In this document: positions 11,901-23,900 of the stretch, one piece after another
Position numbering within the stretch: position 1 is the first letter of the stretch
How the letters are laid out: the number at the start of each line of letters is the position of its first letter
Assembly (NCBI RefSeq): GCF_050948215.1
Contig: NC_135158.1
Span: forward strand, 6,619,822 to 6,683,821
DNA: 64,000 bases
From: Halictus rubicundus
Lineage: Eukaryota > Arthropoda > Insecta > Hymenoptera > Halictidae
Direction of reading: 5' to 3'
Notes under the pieces: model-generated
What the model was told of the DNA's origin: nothing
Database searches by the model: none
Seen by the model: the letters and a program-made list of their open reading frames with translations, nothing else
Translations under genes and position numbers: made by a program

Positions 11901-14900
11901 AAACTTTTCCTAGGATCAAATTTTTCCTAGGGAAAATTAAAATGAAAATTTCCATGGATTAATTTACGAGAGTGGGAAACAAATAAAAGCTTAATTTGCT
12001 ATCAAAGGTTGAACGAACCCTAAGCGAAAAATCAGATATAAATTCAGTCCATGGATTAATTTACAGCAATTAGGGACAAATAAATGCTTGAATTTTTTAT
12101 TAGAGCTTTCCCTGAAGAAGAACATTATACTTTTCCTTCGAATCAACATTTTGCTTTCAATGGTTATTGCAATGTAAATTACCGTGGTTTCTCAGTTACG
12201 CGCGCATAGTGGTGCAAAAGGAAATTACAGAGTTCCCAGAACGAGTTTGCAGTGATGCAGATCAATGATTAACTCCAAGGGGAAATCGATCTTTGCAACA
12301 ACAGGACGTACAATTATGGGGAAAATTGTTACTTTACGTAATTATTATATGTGTATTCGAAAATCATCTACGATCGAGATGAATTTGCTGCGATGGATAC
12401 TACCATTAATCCATTCGTTCCTAATCGATGTGTTCCTCATCGTAGGCTTCGTTCCAGGATTGAAAATGGCTTTCGGATGCTGTAATTTGTTTAGATTCCC
12501 TGAGTAGTGCCTAGCAGAGCAATTTGTTTAAAATATTACTGTGTAGAAGATATTGAATAAGTAAAACAGTGAATTGTTTTTCTTACAAACATGCTTCCTC
12601 TACGGAGTTATTTTCCATAGAGAGCATAATCTGCTTCATAAATACAGGTATTGTTATAAATAAGGGCGTAAACGTCAAGGATAGGCTCCTCCAACATGAG
12701 GATCGGGATTCTTTTTGCACGCAAGCTAATTTCACGTCCATAAGAAACACGGTGACAGTCGTTCCAGTAGCTTCTTCGTTTTTCACGAGATATGATAATG
12801 ACCTGAAAATATGAATGCTCGCGTGCAGCCACCATATAGCATCCACCATATAGCATCCACCATAATGTCGAACGGGATTTCTCTCGCCGTTGTTTGCTTT
12901 ATTTTCGGGCCAATCCGCCTTTCGGTTCTCGGAACCAGATGCAAAGTTGTGTCCCTAATGCGCCTCGGGATGAAATATGAGTCCGGACTGTGGAGAAAGA
13001 ATGTGTGCCGGGGAGAAAGTGGATGGGGGATGCAGAACTGCATCGACTGGCGCATTCAGAAGTATGGGGGGTGCCCATTCGGAAAAAAAGATACGGCTGC
13101 GTTTCTCCGATGCATCGGTGCATAAAAATCGTTTTCTCGAGAACCGTCCGGACTTTCTTACCCTTTTCAAATCTCCTCGATTCTATTTGTTCTAACGATG
13201 TTAGCAATTTTTCAGTCCCAAAAGATATACACCTTCGAAACACTACACCTACCACCGCCGGTCAAAATGACCGATTCCAGATTTTCTATTTCACAATTAC
13301 TGAAATTATTAAACGAAATTAACACTTTGAACGCCAAACTAGAAACCCCCCAAAATTCCATAAAATCAAAGTAAGTTATCTAATGCAATAAAAATTGCAA
13401 AAAATTAAATGTACTATACTGAGGAGTAATCCTCCAACTTTCTTGCATGTTACAGATTAAGTTTAGTACAATGAATATATCAACGTACAAATTCATTTTA
13501 AAACCTGCACAAATAAGTCCGTCAGCCACATATGGCTGACGTGGCGTTCAACGTGTTAAATAAATATATTTAGTACAGCAAATAATGTTTGCTTTTGATG
13601 TTCGGTAGGTTTAGTGTTAAAAGAAGGCTACATTGATTCCGACCTGTTAAATCCTGGGATCATCGGGCACAACGATGCAGCATCCGCGAACACGTGGGCA
13701 TCCCTATCGTCCGGCGTTAGGGGCACGGGCCCTACCTCTCCTGGACTGTTGGAAAAATCGCGTCAGTCCTAAATTCCGATTTGGGCCCGCGTAGCGGTCG
13801 CACAGTCTCGTCCAGGCCGAGACTACGTCGGCCGAGCGAAAAGACGGCGGCGAGCAATCACGTCCAATTGCGATTAAATGCAATCTTTTAATAACGTGTC
13901 AACTGGCGGGCACAACAGCATAATTCGCCGAGGGGGGTACAAGGCGGAACGAGACCGAGAACCGGCAATAGTCTAACTAAGAGTACCGGCGACGTCTTCG
14001 ACGAAGAGCTCGGCCGGCAGACGATCGGCCAAAGAAAGAGGAACGATCGTTACAGGACGGCGGAACGGACGGAAGGGACACGAGGGGACCGGGCGGAAAG
14101 AATCTCGCGATATTCCTCGAGATGTTGCATCAGCAGCGGTTTTTTCTACTTTTCTTTCTTGTTGCCAACGAATCTGCCAAGGACACGCAGGGCCCCGACT
14201 AAACAATCAGCGCTACCGAGTCCCTACTTCTTTCGCCTAACCGCAATCAATTCACCGAAATTACCACGGGCGCCCAGACTTTTTTCGCGCCATCGGCGCA
14301 TTCCTCGCGGTGCCTCGCGATTCGTCCGAAATGATTTCCGAACAGTCCGTTCTTTCTCAACTACCTGCTTGCGAAAATGTCTTTTTGCTTTGCAACGTTG
14401 TTCGATTGTTCGAAGTTCTAGGCACTTGGTCATTTTTGAAAGTTTGAGGTTCGTGGTTTGTGGTCGCATTCGGTCTACTCTCGATCTTGTCGTAAATCCG
14501 TGAAATCCGCAGACCACTGATCATCCTATAAAACAGTAGTACAGTCGTACCTGTTTTCAGAAACTTATATAGTAATATTCGGAAACTTCATAGATAGCTA
14601 TAACAAATAATTTTTTACTTATTAAAGAAAATCTTTTTATGCGGTGCAGAGGGATAGCGAGAAAGTGCTTTCCAAACAAAATAAATAATTAAATTACACA
14701 TGGAAACATTAAAAAAAAATGTAATTTCTCATTTCAAACATAGAGACATTTGCAAAATGCACATAATTCAATACCACACGTTGTACTCCAAAACGCGCAT
14801 CTTCTTGTGATGAGAACATTACAAGGGTGTTAATAACAAGGGTGTTGTAATGCAAACACCGTTGGCATTCATATAGCGCATAAAAAAAATCGCATAGAAA

Positions 14901-17900
14901 AGGACCGCACAGAGACAGGTTTGACTGTATTAACTTAGTATTAACAGCGATACCATTGACTCGAATAAAAATCACCATTGAGTTGTCATAACACTAGTAG
15001 CACTGAATCAATTTATCAATTTATCCGTTCGGAAATGAGCTGAATTATACTGCAAGGTGTGAAAACTTCATTATCAAGTAACTAATGCTAATTGTTGAAA
15101 CCTCGGATCGTTTATACGAAACATTAACAATTCTAGAATGTGAAAGGAGGAGGTACCTGCTGATGAGTTAGCTATCTCCGGATTGTCGATATCAATGTTC
15201 CCGACCTATCAGGTGCACCTGATCTTTGACAATCGGTCTTTGTTGGCCCGGTTAGAGGGAACTACCCTTCTGGCGTGCAAACGCCAAGTCGGATAGGTCG
15301 ATAATTATACTTCTTTTTGCCCTGTCCAGCGTCACGGTTCACTAAACTGGTGCCAGTCAGTCTCCAGCGTTGTGCTGCCGCTCGTAACCGGTTCCGTGCG
15401 ATTAAATATCGATAAAGATAATGAGATTCGTCTATCACGGTTCGCGAAGGCAAACGGTCGTTTGATCAGACGCTTAATCAGCTGGGGGGCCTCTGGGCAA
15501 CGCCGTTGAGCCTATGGTGGTCCCCGTTGACCATACATGTTGACTAGAAATTGCGCTATTTGTTGCACTGGCGGATCGCGAGTGATTACTGAAAGTGAGT
15601 CAATCTATTTCGTATCTCGACTTTTATGATATTCCATTAATAATACGTTCCTCCAGCTATAAAATTGTTACCAGTAGTCATTAATAATAATTGGACTTGT
15701 TAATGTCTATATCAGAGCTGCTCAACGATGCCTGTTGTGGTAGCGTCGCCAGATGAGGGGAGGGCGCAGAGACGTAACACGTCACGTGACCGGATAGCGC
15801 GGTAGAAGGGGAAATTAGAGTGGGGGAACAAGTCGACTCCTTCCCCTACTCCCGGTTCCTACCCGTCAAACTCCTGTGGAGTGTGGGTGTACACGCATGT
15901 ATTCACACGAGGCAAAACACGGTAAGGGGAATACGAAACAAGCGATAGTGGGGGAACCGGCACACTGGTAGGGGGAGTCCTGAAGCGACAGAGGGGGAGA
16001 AGTTGACCTGGCTAGGGGCAAGTGACCTAGCGGAGTGGGGGTAGGCCGTAGCACAGCCGTAGTGGGACAAATACACGCAGTCTTCCCCGCGGGGGCGTGG
16101 CTTCGTGTCCAGGGCAAGGAAATCGTTGCCCGTACGGGCAAACGCTGAGTATCTCTGGTCTGCGCAATTAGCCAAATATTGATTTCAAGGGAAACCGAAG
16201 TCACAGACATGTTAATTTTAATACAAAGTCTTGCTATGAATTCTTTTCGTAAATCTCGTGAAAATTGTAATTTACGCCACGTAAGTTGGCCTCGACGGAA
16301 ATTTAACGCGCACAATTTTCTTGTCCGGAGTCTACAGTATTGCACAACTCACACAAGTATTACGTATTTGACTGTGCACGCTCATAATAAAAGATAGCAA
16401 CAGCCATCTCCTCGAGGCACGACCCGCAATAAATATGTTTTTCAATTAACAATCGTCGCTTTTCCGATACCGGACAATTTCCCCCGCTTTACGACACCCG
16501 AGACTTTCAAACTCGCGTTCATTATCGTCTCGCGTTTCATTTCTATAATTAGGATCGTATTTTTCACGTTGGCGACACTCCGCGCAACTTCCTCTTATTT
16601 CAAAGCGATCGAATGAAGAAAACACGAGACTTCCCGCTCTTTTGTTAATCGCTCTCGCGTTTTAATTTTCGGCTTCAAGTTTCATATAAATCGCGTTCGA
16701 GATGAGAATGAATTGAATAAAAATAGCGAAAATGAAATAGTTTCGCGCTTCGTACGACAAATGTACTTTGCCACGTGCACTCAGCTGTCAGCTGTTTAGG
16801 AATGTCGAGACAAAAGGAATGTCCCAGTTGAAGAGCAGTGCTGTCGATGGCTGAGCAGCATTAAGAGAGCGTTACACTTGCAGCCATCAGATACGCAATT
16901 TACGTGTCATCAGCAATCGCGGCGTCTCGCGACACAAATGAATCAAATTACAGAACAGTAGTCAGTCCACAGTCGTCGTTGCATTATGTTATCATCGCTC
17001 GTTAACATTCGCTAACCTTTTTTTTTTTCATCACGACGAAAGCAATCAGCGCACAGGGAAGTCTAGCTTGCAGATAGTCGGCCAACATACTCGAGGGTTG
17101 TGTGTCAGCAGCCATAATTCTTCAATCAATCATCTTTCGTCGTTGCGCGATCTTGTCGGTTCTCACGAGTTTTCTCAAAGGACTCGTTAAACGCGCGATG
17201 AATAGATTTCTTGGACATCTATTTATTGCATCTATTCATCTGTTAAATGATAGATAATGAAACCTATTCTTGTTTAAACAGCACGTTAAATGTCTAATGG
17301 ATTGATTTTGTACCTTCTCCTTTTGGAAGCAGGTCTCACTGGTTTTAAAATTGGATCTACTTCCAAAATTGTCTTTGAACTATCAGAACATTCAAAACAT
17401 TTTCATTACTCTTGAAATAATTAGAAGATTGTGAATTTGCAGTTTCTTGTTCATTTCTATTGGGTCTCTTGTGTTGAAAATACAATCATTTTTGGAGAAA
17501 GGTCCTGATTCTTACAGCTATACAATTTCTCTTTTCTTTACTGGACGGATCGTCCTGAAAATTGAATTATCCTTGAAGCAACAGGATCCTTGTATATTTT
17601 TACAGTTATCGATTGGTTTCGAATTTGTTGCTTTCAGCGATCAAACTTATCCTTTGGATGCTTGCAAACACACGAATCACCATTTATGTCAAATTGGACC
17701 AATCGTCTTGGAAATTCGATTATCCTTTGAATATAAAATTCCCAGTCCTAAAAAATGACCAGCAATCGTCATTAATTTCACGTTCACATTGCCGCAACGT
17801 TCCCAAAAATCAGAATCTCGTCCTTAGAAATAAGAAATCTTCGCCATTGTTCCAGGCATCCTAGCGTTCATCAATTGCTGGGACGTGAAATGGGCGACGC

Positions 17901-20900
17901 GAGTGCAAGATATCTTCACTTATGCGAAGCTCTTGGCTCTCTTCATCATCATCTTCGCTGGTGTTTATCAGCTGTTCGCCGGTAAGTTCAACGAACTATC
18001 TTCAATAACTCCGTGTAAATTTTACGGTACGCAAAAACGTGCATGACATACTTCGCCGTGTTCTTGTGCCCCTCGGGGAACCGTTGCCTAATCTTTTTTC
18101 TCTTCCGTTCGATCGACTTTCACGTCGGCGTACATGGTCGCGGTGTCTGCTGTCAATCATCGAGATATACTAGACAATTGCTCCACAGGATTCTGCACTG
18201 TCATGTTCCGCGTGCGGGACAAAAAACCACGGAACGAAATGTTCTTGCGTGCTGCGAACAATCAAAATTTTGTAAAGAAATTTCATAGTCTTTCGGGGTT
18301 CTTCAATCATTTCCTGGAACGTTCTTCGGAGAGAGAGACAAAGACATTCCTAGGTAGAAGAAACTTAAAAATTTCATAGAGAAATTTCAGAAAACATTGG
18401 AAAACGACGATCAACATTTTCACAATTCTCTGACGAATTTTTGTAGCACCTGAAGAAAGAGAAATTCCTGGTCACAGTGAAGTTAAAAATACTCGAAACA
18501 CTACAGGATTGATTGACATTTTAAAATTGTCGAATTAATTTCTAGAACATTGGAGAAGAGAAATTTGAGAAAAAATTGGAAAACGCTGACTAACATTTTT
18601 GGAATACTTTGATGAATTTTTTGGGTGCCAGAAAAAAAAATCCTAGGTACAGTAAAAGTGTCGCAGTTCCAGCATGTCGGTGAGATGCTGAATGACTTTT
18701 ATCAAACAAAATAATGCTCGCGCAGTCGTTATTATCGGAGTTAGGAACTTCGATTTATCATCGTTGAAGGGTTGCTCGAGATCGATGGCTAGCGATCAAC
18801 GAATCGGAGAATGCTCGCGATTTGAGAATGATTTAGCAGTCTGGTGCGCAGCAACAAACGCAAGAACGAGGAAGAAGTTAATGTTGCGTCGCCCACGCCA
18901 CCCTGGCCCGCAACGTAAGACGGTTAGGCGTCTTTTCACGTGCCGGACGAGACAATTTGCCCAATCAAAAAGGTGGATTAAACAGGCGGGGATGATTCGT
19001 TGCTAGGAATCACTTGAATTGACCTATTTAACCCTGCCAATGGCTCCTTTGAGAGTAACGTTGCCGTGAGAACTCCTCTGATTCCGATAAATTAGCTCAC
19101 CGAGGATTCCTGAATGTCGCTACCCCAAGACGAAACAATCCAAAATGATTTCCTCGCAATCGGAGACACGCTACCAACGATTTCGATTTCCTGATTTGCG
19201 CATTCGTCGATCATCGACAGAGGACACCACCGGATGTCCCGATACTGTCGGTGCCACTGAAAACCCGCCATTTTGTGTACGACGAGCATTAAATCCAAGA
19301 AAATCGAATCGTTTTGACGTAAAATTAAATGAAAAATATTTTGTTTTGCCACGTGATTATTAAAATATTTTAATGTCCTTTCACAAGTTAATTAATTTTT
19401 CCTACGCTATTATTGAAATAGTTATCTCTAGTTTGTAAATATATCATTAATTAAATTAGGTCTACTGGAAAAATTGAAGATAATTTACTATGCGACAGGA
19501 GAGAAATATTTATGTCGGTTTGATCGATGGTCTGCAATTTGTTTCGCAGGAAACACGCAGTATTTCACGTTCGAGAACACGAACACAGAAGTGACGTCGA
19601 TAGCACTCAGCTTTTATTCGGGACTGTTCGCTTACAATGGCTGGAACTACTTGAACTTCATCATCGAGGAGCTGAAGGACCCCGTCAAGTATGCAACCGA
19701 TTCATCTTTTTTTTTAGCCTCGAAAAGCTCGTTCGATTAATCGACGGTGAAACGTTGTTTGCGTTGAGTACGCGCGATCTTTTCGAAGTCGCTTTCGCGG
19801 CTCTTTTTTAGTAGCTCGCGAAACTGAACTAAGATAATTCTTAGATTCTTGTTAATTAGGACAGACGCTCATTTAGGGCGACTCTTAAAGGATACACTGA
19901 TTCTGGAAGAAACCATAAAAGTTAACGCAAGTGGGAACAGCTGCTTCGGCCGAATTGTTTTGATCCCAATTCGACAAGAATCCATTGTGGATTGAAAAAA
20001 GAGAATTGCTTGCAGTAAAAGTATTAATGATTTGCTTCAAGATTTAATGCGGTGTAAACGAGGAACTTAGTCGAGGGACTTCTGAGATGGTTGAAGAGTA
20101 GTTTCATTATACTTCCGTCATCTAAATCTGTATCTTAAAATGTACAATATCAGACACTATGTAATAATTTATTGAATCCTCATCGTTCGAGTAATAATTT
20201 GTGGTATGAATTAATATTTCTGTAGAAATATGGAGACTAGGGTTCGAATGAATTAACTCCAGAAAATTGATTCAAATGTTCCCATATCTCTTAAATTCAA
20301 TTTACTGTTTAATGTTTCGATTTGAATATGTACAATATTTCGATTCGGAAATTCAAAAATTTAAAACTTTAAAAATGTGAATACTGAAAGATTCTATAGT
20401 TCCAAAATTCGAAAATCTAAATACTGGAAAATCCAAAAATTTGAAAGCTTGAGAATAAAAAGTTTGAAGCTGCAAATCATGCCACCGAATGGAAAGAACT
20501 ATTGAAATCGATGAAGGAGTAAGAACTGGAAACACCAATTGAAAGAGGAATTAACTCGTCTAACCCGGTCTCCGCTGAAATCTCGTGCAATGATTAATAG
20601 GGATTGCAACAGCCGGTCTTGTGTATCTATTAATTAAAAGAGGGGGTCGCAATGCCCGACTCTATTGACTCCGACATGGGGGTCAAACGAGGGCTCTTCT
20701 TCCATGTCCTAAGCCTCTCAAGGTCAAATATTTTCGACTATCGATCGCCGAGACCCATTAGGATCATTTAAACGATCGATGAACTTGCGCCTTAATCTCT
20801 CGTCGTTCAATCATTATCGACGTCGCAACCGTGTTTATACACTTCTGGGTTTCTGATCATCTTAACACATACCAATCATTAAGAGTTTCTAAAAATCTGT

Positions 20901-23900
20901 CAACTGAATCTTGAACAAGCCTTCTAATCCCTCGTGTTGGAATTTCTCACAGAGTTATTAAATAAAAATGTATATTTACTCGATTGTTTCTATTGTCATT
21001 CTAGAAATCTACCGAAAGCCATAGGCATATCCTGCATCCTCGTCACTCTCGTCTACGTGTTCGCCAACGTGGCCTTCTACACGACACTTAGTCCTGTCGA
21101 AGTGTTAGGGAGCGAGGCCGTGGCAGTGGTAAGTTAGCAGAAAACCAATCAAAATTTAATTACATCGGTACTTACGCCGCATTTATAACCTCCATAAATT
21201 CAAATATCCTGTATTCAAATCGCCAATGGAACGGAACAATGTATAAACAGAAGAATTTGCATGTAATCTCGCTGCTGTAGATCCTTATCCAAGGCTCCTA
21301 ATGAAATAAACAATTTTATTAGGAACAGTCGCACGGTATTGAATAGTGCATCACCTGTTGCATCACGCGGTCCATAAAGTGCAGGCGTCCCAAACATTTC
21401 GAAGTCATCTTCAAACGATGACTGAGCTCTCTATTTCGTTTGTTGTAACAAACAGGAGTTTGAAATTAATTTCCTTTTTTATCATTTTAAATTCTTAAAT
21501 TCTTGTAATGTTCTTACAACTTTTCTTGTTCTCACCTATTTACTCTTTACAAGCCTAGCTATAAGTATGCTTCTCTAAATATTAAAATAAAATTCGAAAA
21601 AATTGTGTCTGATAAAAACAGAAAAATTCTGCGTATTCGCCGTAGTGGCAAATATCAAATCGACAAAATGATTGAAAGATCTTGGTGTCTCAAGAGCGTG
21701 ACATTGAGACAGATTGCAAACGAAGAAGAAATAAGGTACTAAGAGAATTTTCTTTTCCTATTTAACAAAACTCATTAGTCTGTTCCGTGTGTCGCAGACG
21801 TTCGCGAATCGTCTCTTCGGCTGGTTCTCCTGGACAATCCCCGTGTTCGTGGCCCTTTCGACGTTCGGAGCGGTAAATGGAATTCTTCTGACGTCTTCCC
21901 GTCTCTTCTACGCAGGAGCTTGCGAGGGTCAGATGCCTGAAATACTGACGATGATCCAAACGTCGAGGGTCACGCCAACACCAGCCGTTCTCTGCATGGT
22001 ACGCCGGCATTTCAGATATTTGCCATATTTTTATTAGTGCAATTACTGCTATCGACGATTATTAAAACGTTCCACTTCGAAGCAGCGCGTCGGTCGCACT
22101 AATTACAGAGACTCGGATATCAACGACTTCGATACACTTGAAGGTAGCAGGGAATGCTCTCTGAGAAGCTTCCGAACATTTCGAAAAGAACAGATGATAG
22201 TCGTTGGCATTCTGTGAATAGCTAACTACCATGATTCTTTGGATCATTGATTTGAGGCCACCCTGAAGAACGCGGGAACGTTGGATATAGAAATCACTAC
22301 AAAATTGTTTTATTCGACTCGAAGAAACGTTGGACAAATTTCGTTCGAAAAGTACAGAATTAGAACTAGGCTGAAAGCCATCGGTTCACGCGATCTTAGG
22401 TCTATAATCGAAAGTCATTAACGCCTAGTTAACGCCTGCAATTTCCTGCCCCGATTGCGTCCCCTCGAAGAACTCTGCAGGACTTTGCAACGGGGATTCT
22501 CGAGCCTGTAGAAATCGGGAGAAATGAGAGCAACGGAAACTGGTAATTGAAATCCTGCTTTTCTTTCCTCCAGGCTCTCCTGTCCATGCTGTACCTTTGC
22601 TCTTCCGACATCTTTGCTCTGATCAACTATGTTGGCTTCGCTACCTGGGTACGTATACAGTCTCTAAATTTCTACATTCACTTTAATTTAACACGCCCCT
22701 CGACGACGATTAGAGAGACATTTATTCAGATTATGACTTTTACGAAGTAGCAAATAAACGTATAAGTCGTACTGTTGAAATATTGAACAATTACCTCCTC
22801 TGCATTAAATGCAATATTTTGATTTATATTAAATGCTAATTTACAGAAATAGTTACTTTAATCATTTTATTGATCTCTTATTTGTTCACAGCTGAGCATC
22901 GGCGTCTCGGTGCTCTGTCTCCCGTGGCTCAGATGGGCACAGCCTAATCTCCATAGGCCAATCAAAGTGAACCTCGCGTTCCCAGTCCTCTACATTCTTG
23001 CCACTCTCTTCGTGACGATCGTGCCCATGTACGCCAGCCCAGTAGAAACAGGTAACGATCTACCCTAATCGATCCAATTGTTCTCCGGAACAATCTGATA
23101 AACGATATCCATCCTACGAACAACCCAACAAACCTAATCTTTCAACACCTTTTTCCAGGATACGGTTGCCTGATGATCTTAACATCCGTGCCAGTGTACT
23201 TCGTGTTCGTCGCATGGAAAAACAAACCGAAATTCTTCCAAAAAGGAGTCGGTAAGTCCAAAATCCAATGAAGACGACTCCAGAAAAACCCATTTAACAC
23301 TAAACCCAGCACCGTTGGTCAAACGTTCAGTTTCGGAATTCTGAATAATTGTCATTTACAAATCAAAATTACTTGTCAAAATGACAAAATTATTCACATA
23401 TTGTGAGACTTTCATATGAAATGTATTTTCCTAATGGAAACACGTTTATGAATTCAGTAATATCGTAAGATAAGCAATCTGGTAACGTTTGGCAGTGGTG
23501 GATTTAATGTTAAAAATGTTGCAACGTTCCTTTTAATTGATTAAATCGTTTATTGAGTTGTTGAGTTTCCCCGTTACTTTGTTTCGCTTCTTCCTGGCTA
23601 GAGTCAATCGATTAGGACGAGGAAGAATAACTCGGGACCAATTGTTTCGTTCTGTTTCTGTTTAACCAATTTATTCCCGCAGGCGCCGCTACCAAAACCT
23701 TGCAGAAGCTGATGGTAGTCGTCGGACCAAAGACTAAGGTTCAGAACACACTCTAACATAATTTTACTCTGGTCATGCCACGCATGCTTAGCATTGATTT
23801 TCGAATCGCCGACGGGTTCTCGGGGGCTTGTTGCTTTTTCGATCACCGTGCATGCTACCGACATTCGCGAAGCAATTATTTTCTGGAACAATCGATATCG

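Larger units (their letters stand above)
6910..17855 (+). other. SLC7 intron 2 (10.9 kb)
   Basis: Large intron, GTGAGT to TTCCAG. Contents: three AAAATGGCG motifs at 8212-8371, a (TTC)n run near 8948, a degenerate minisatellite at 11420-12090, nested TTAA MITEs at 13239-13619, a hAT-like MITE at 15713-16157, a small CATCCACCATATAG triplication near 12830-12865, and a degenerate direct-repeat stretch at about 17330-17750. Open frames here are short and unrecognised, so no nested gene is supported. Confidence 0.8.

Noticed and set aside
15150..15200. CTGATGAG motif resembling a hammerhead ribozyme core
   Set aside because: The required GAAA after stem II is absent, and no closing stems III and I could be formed.
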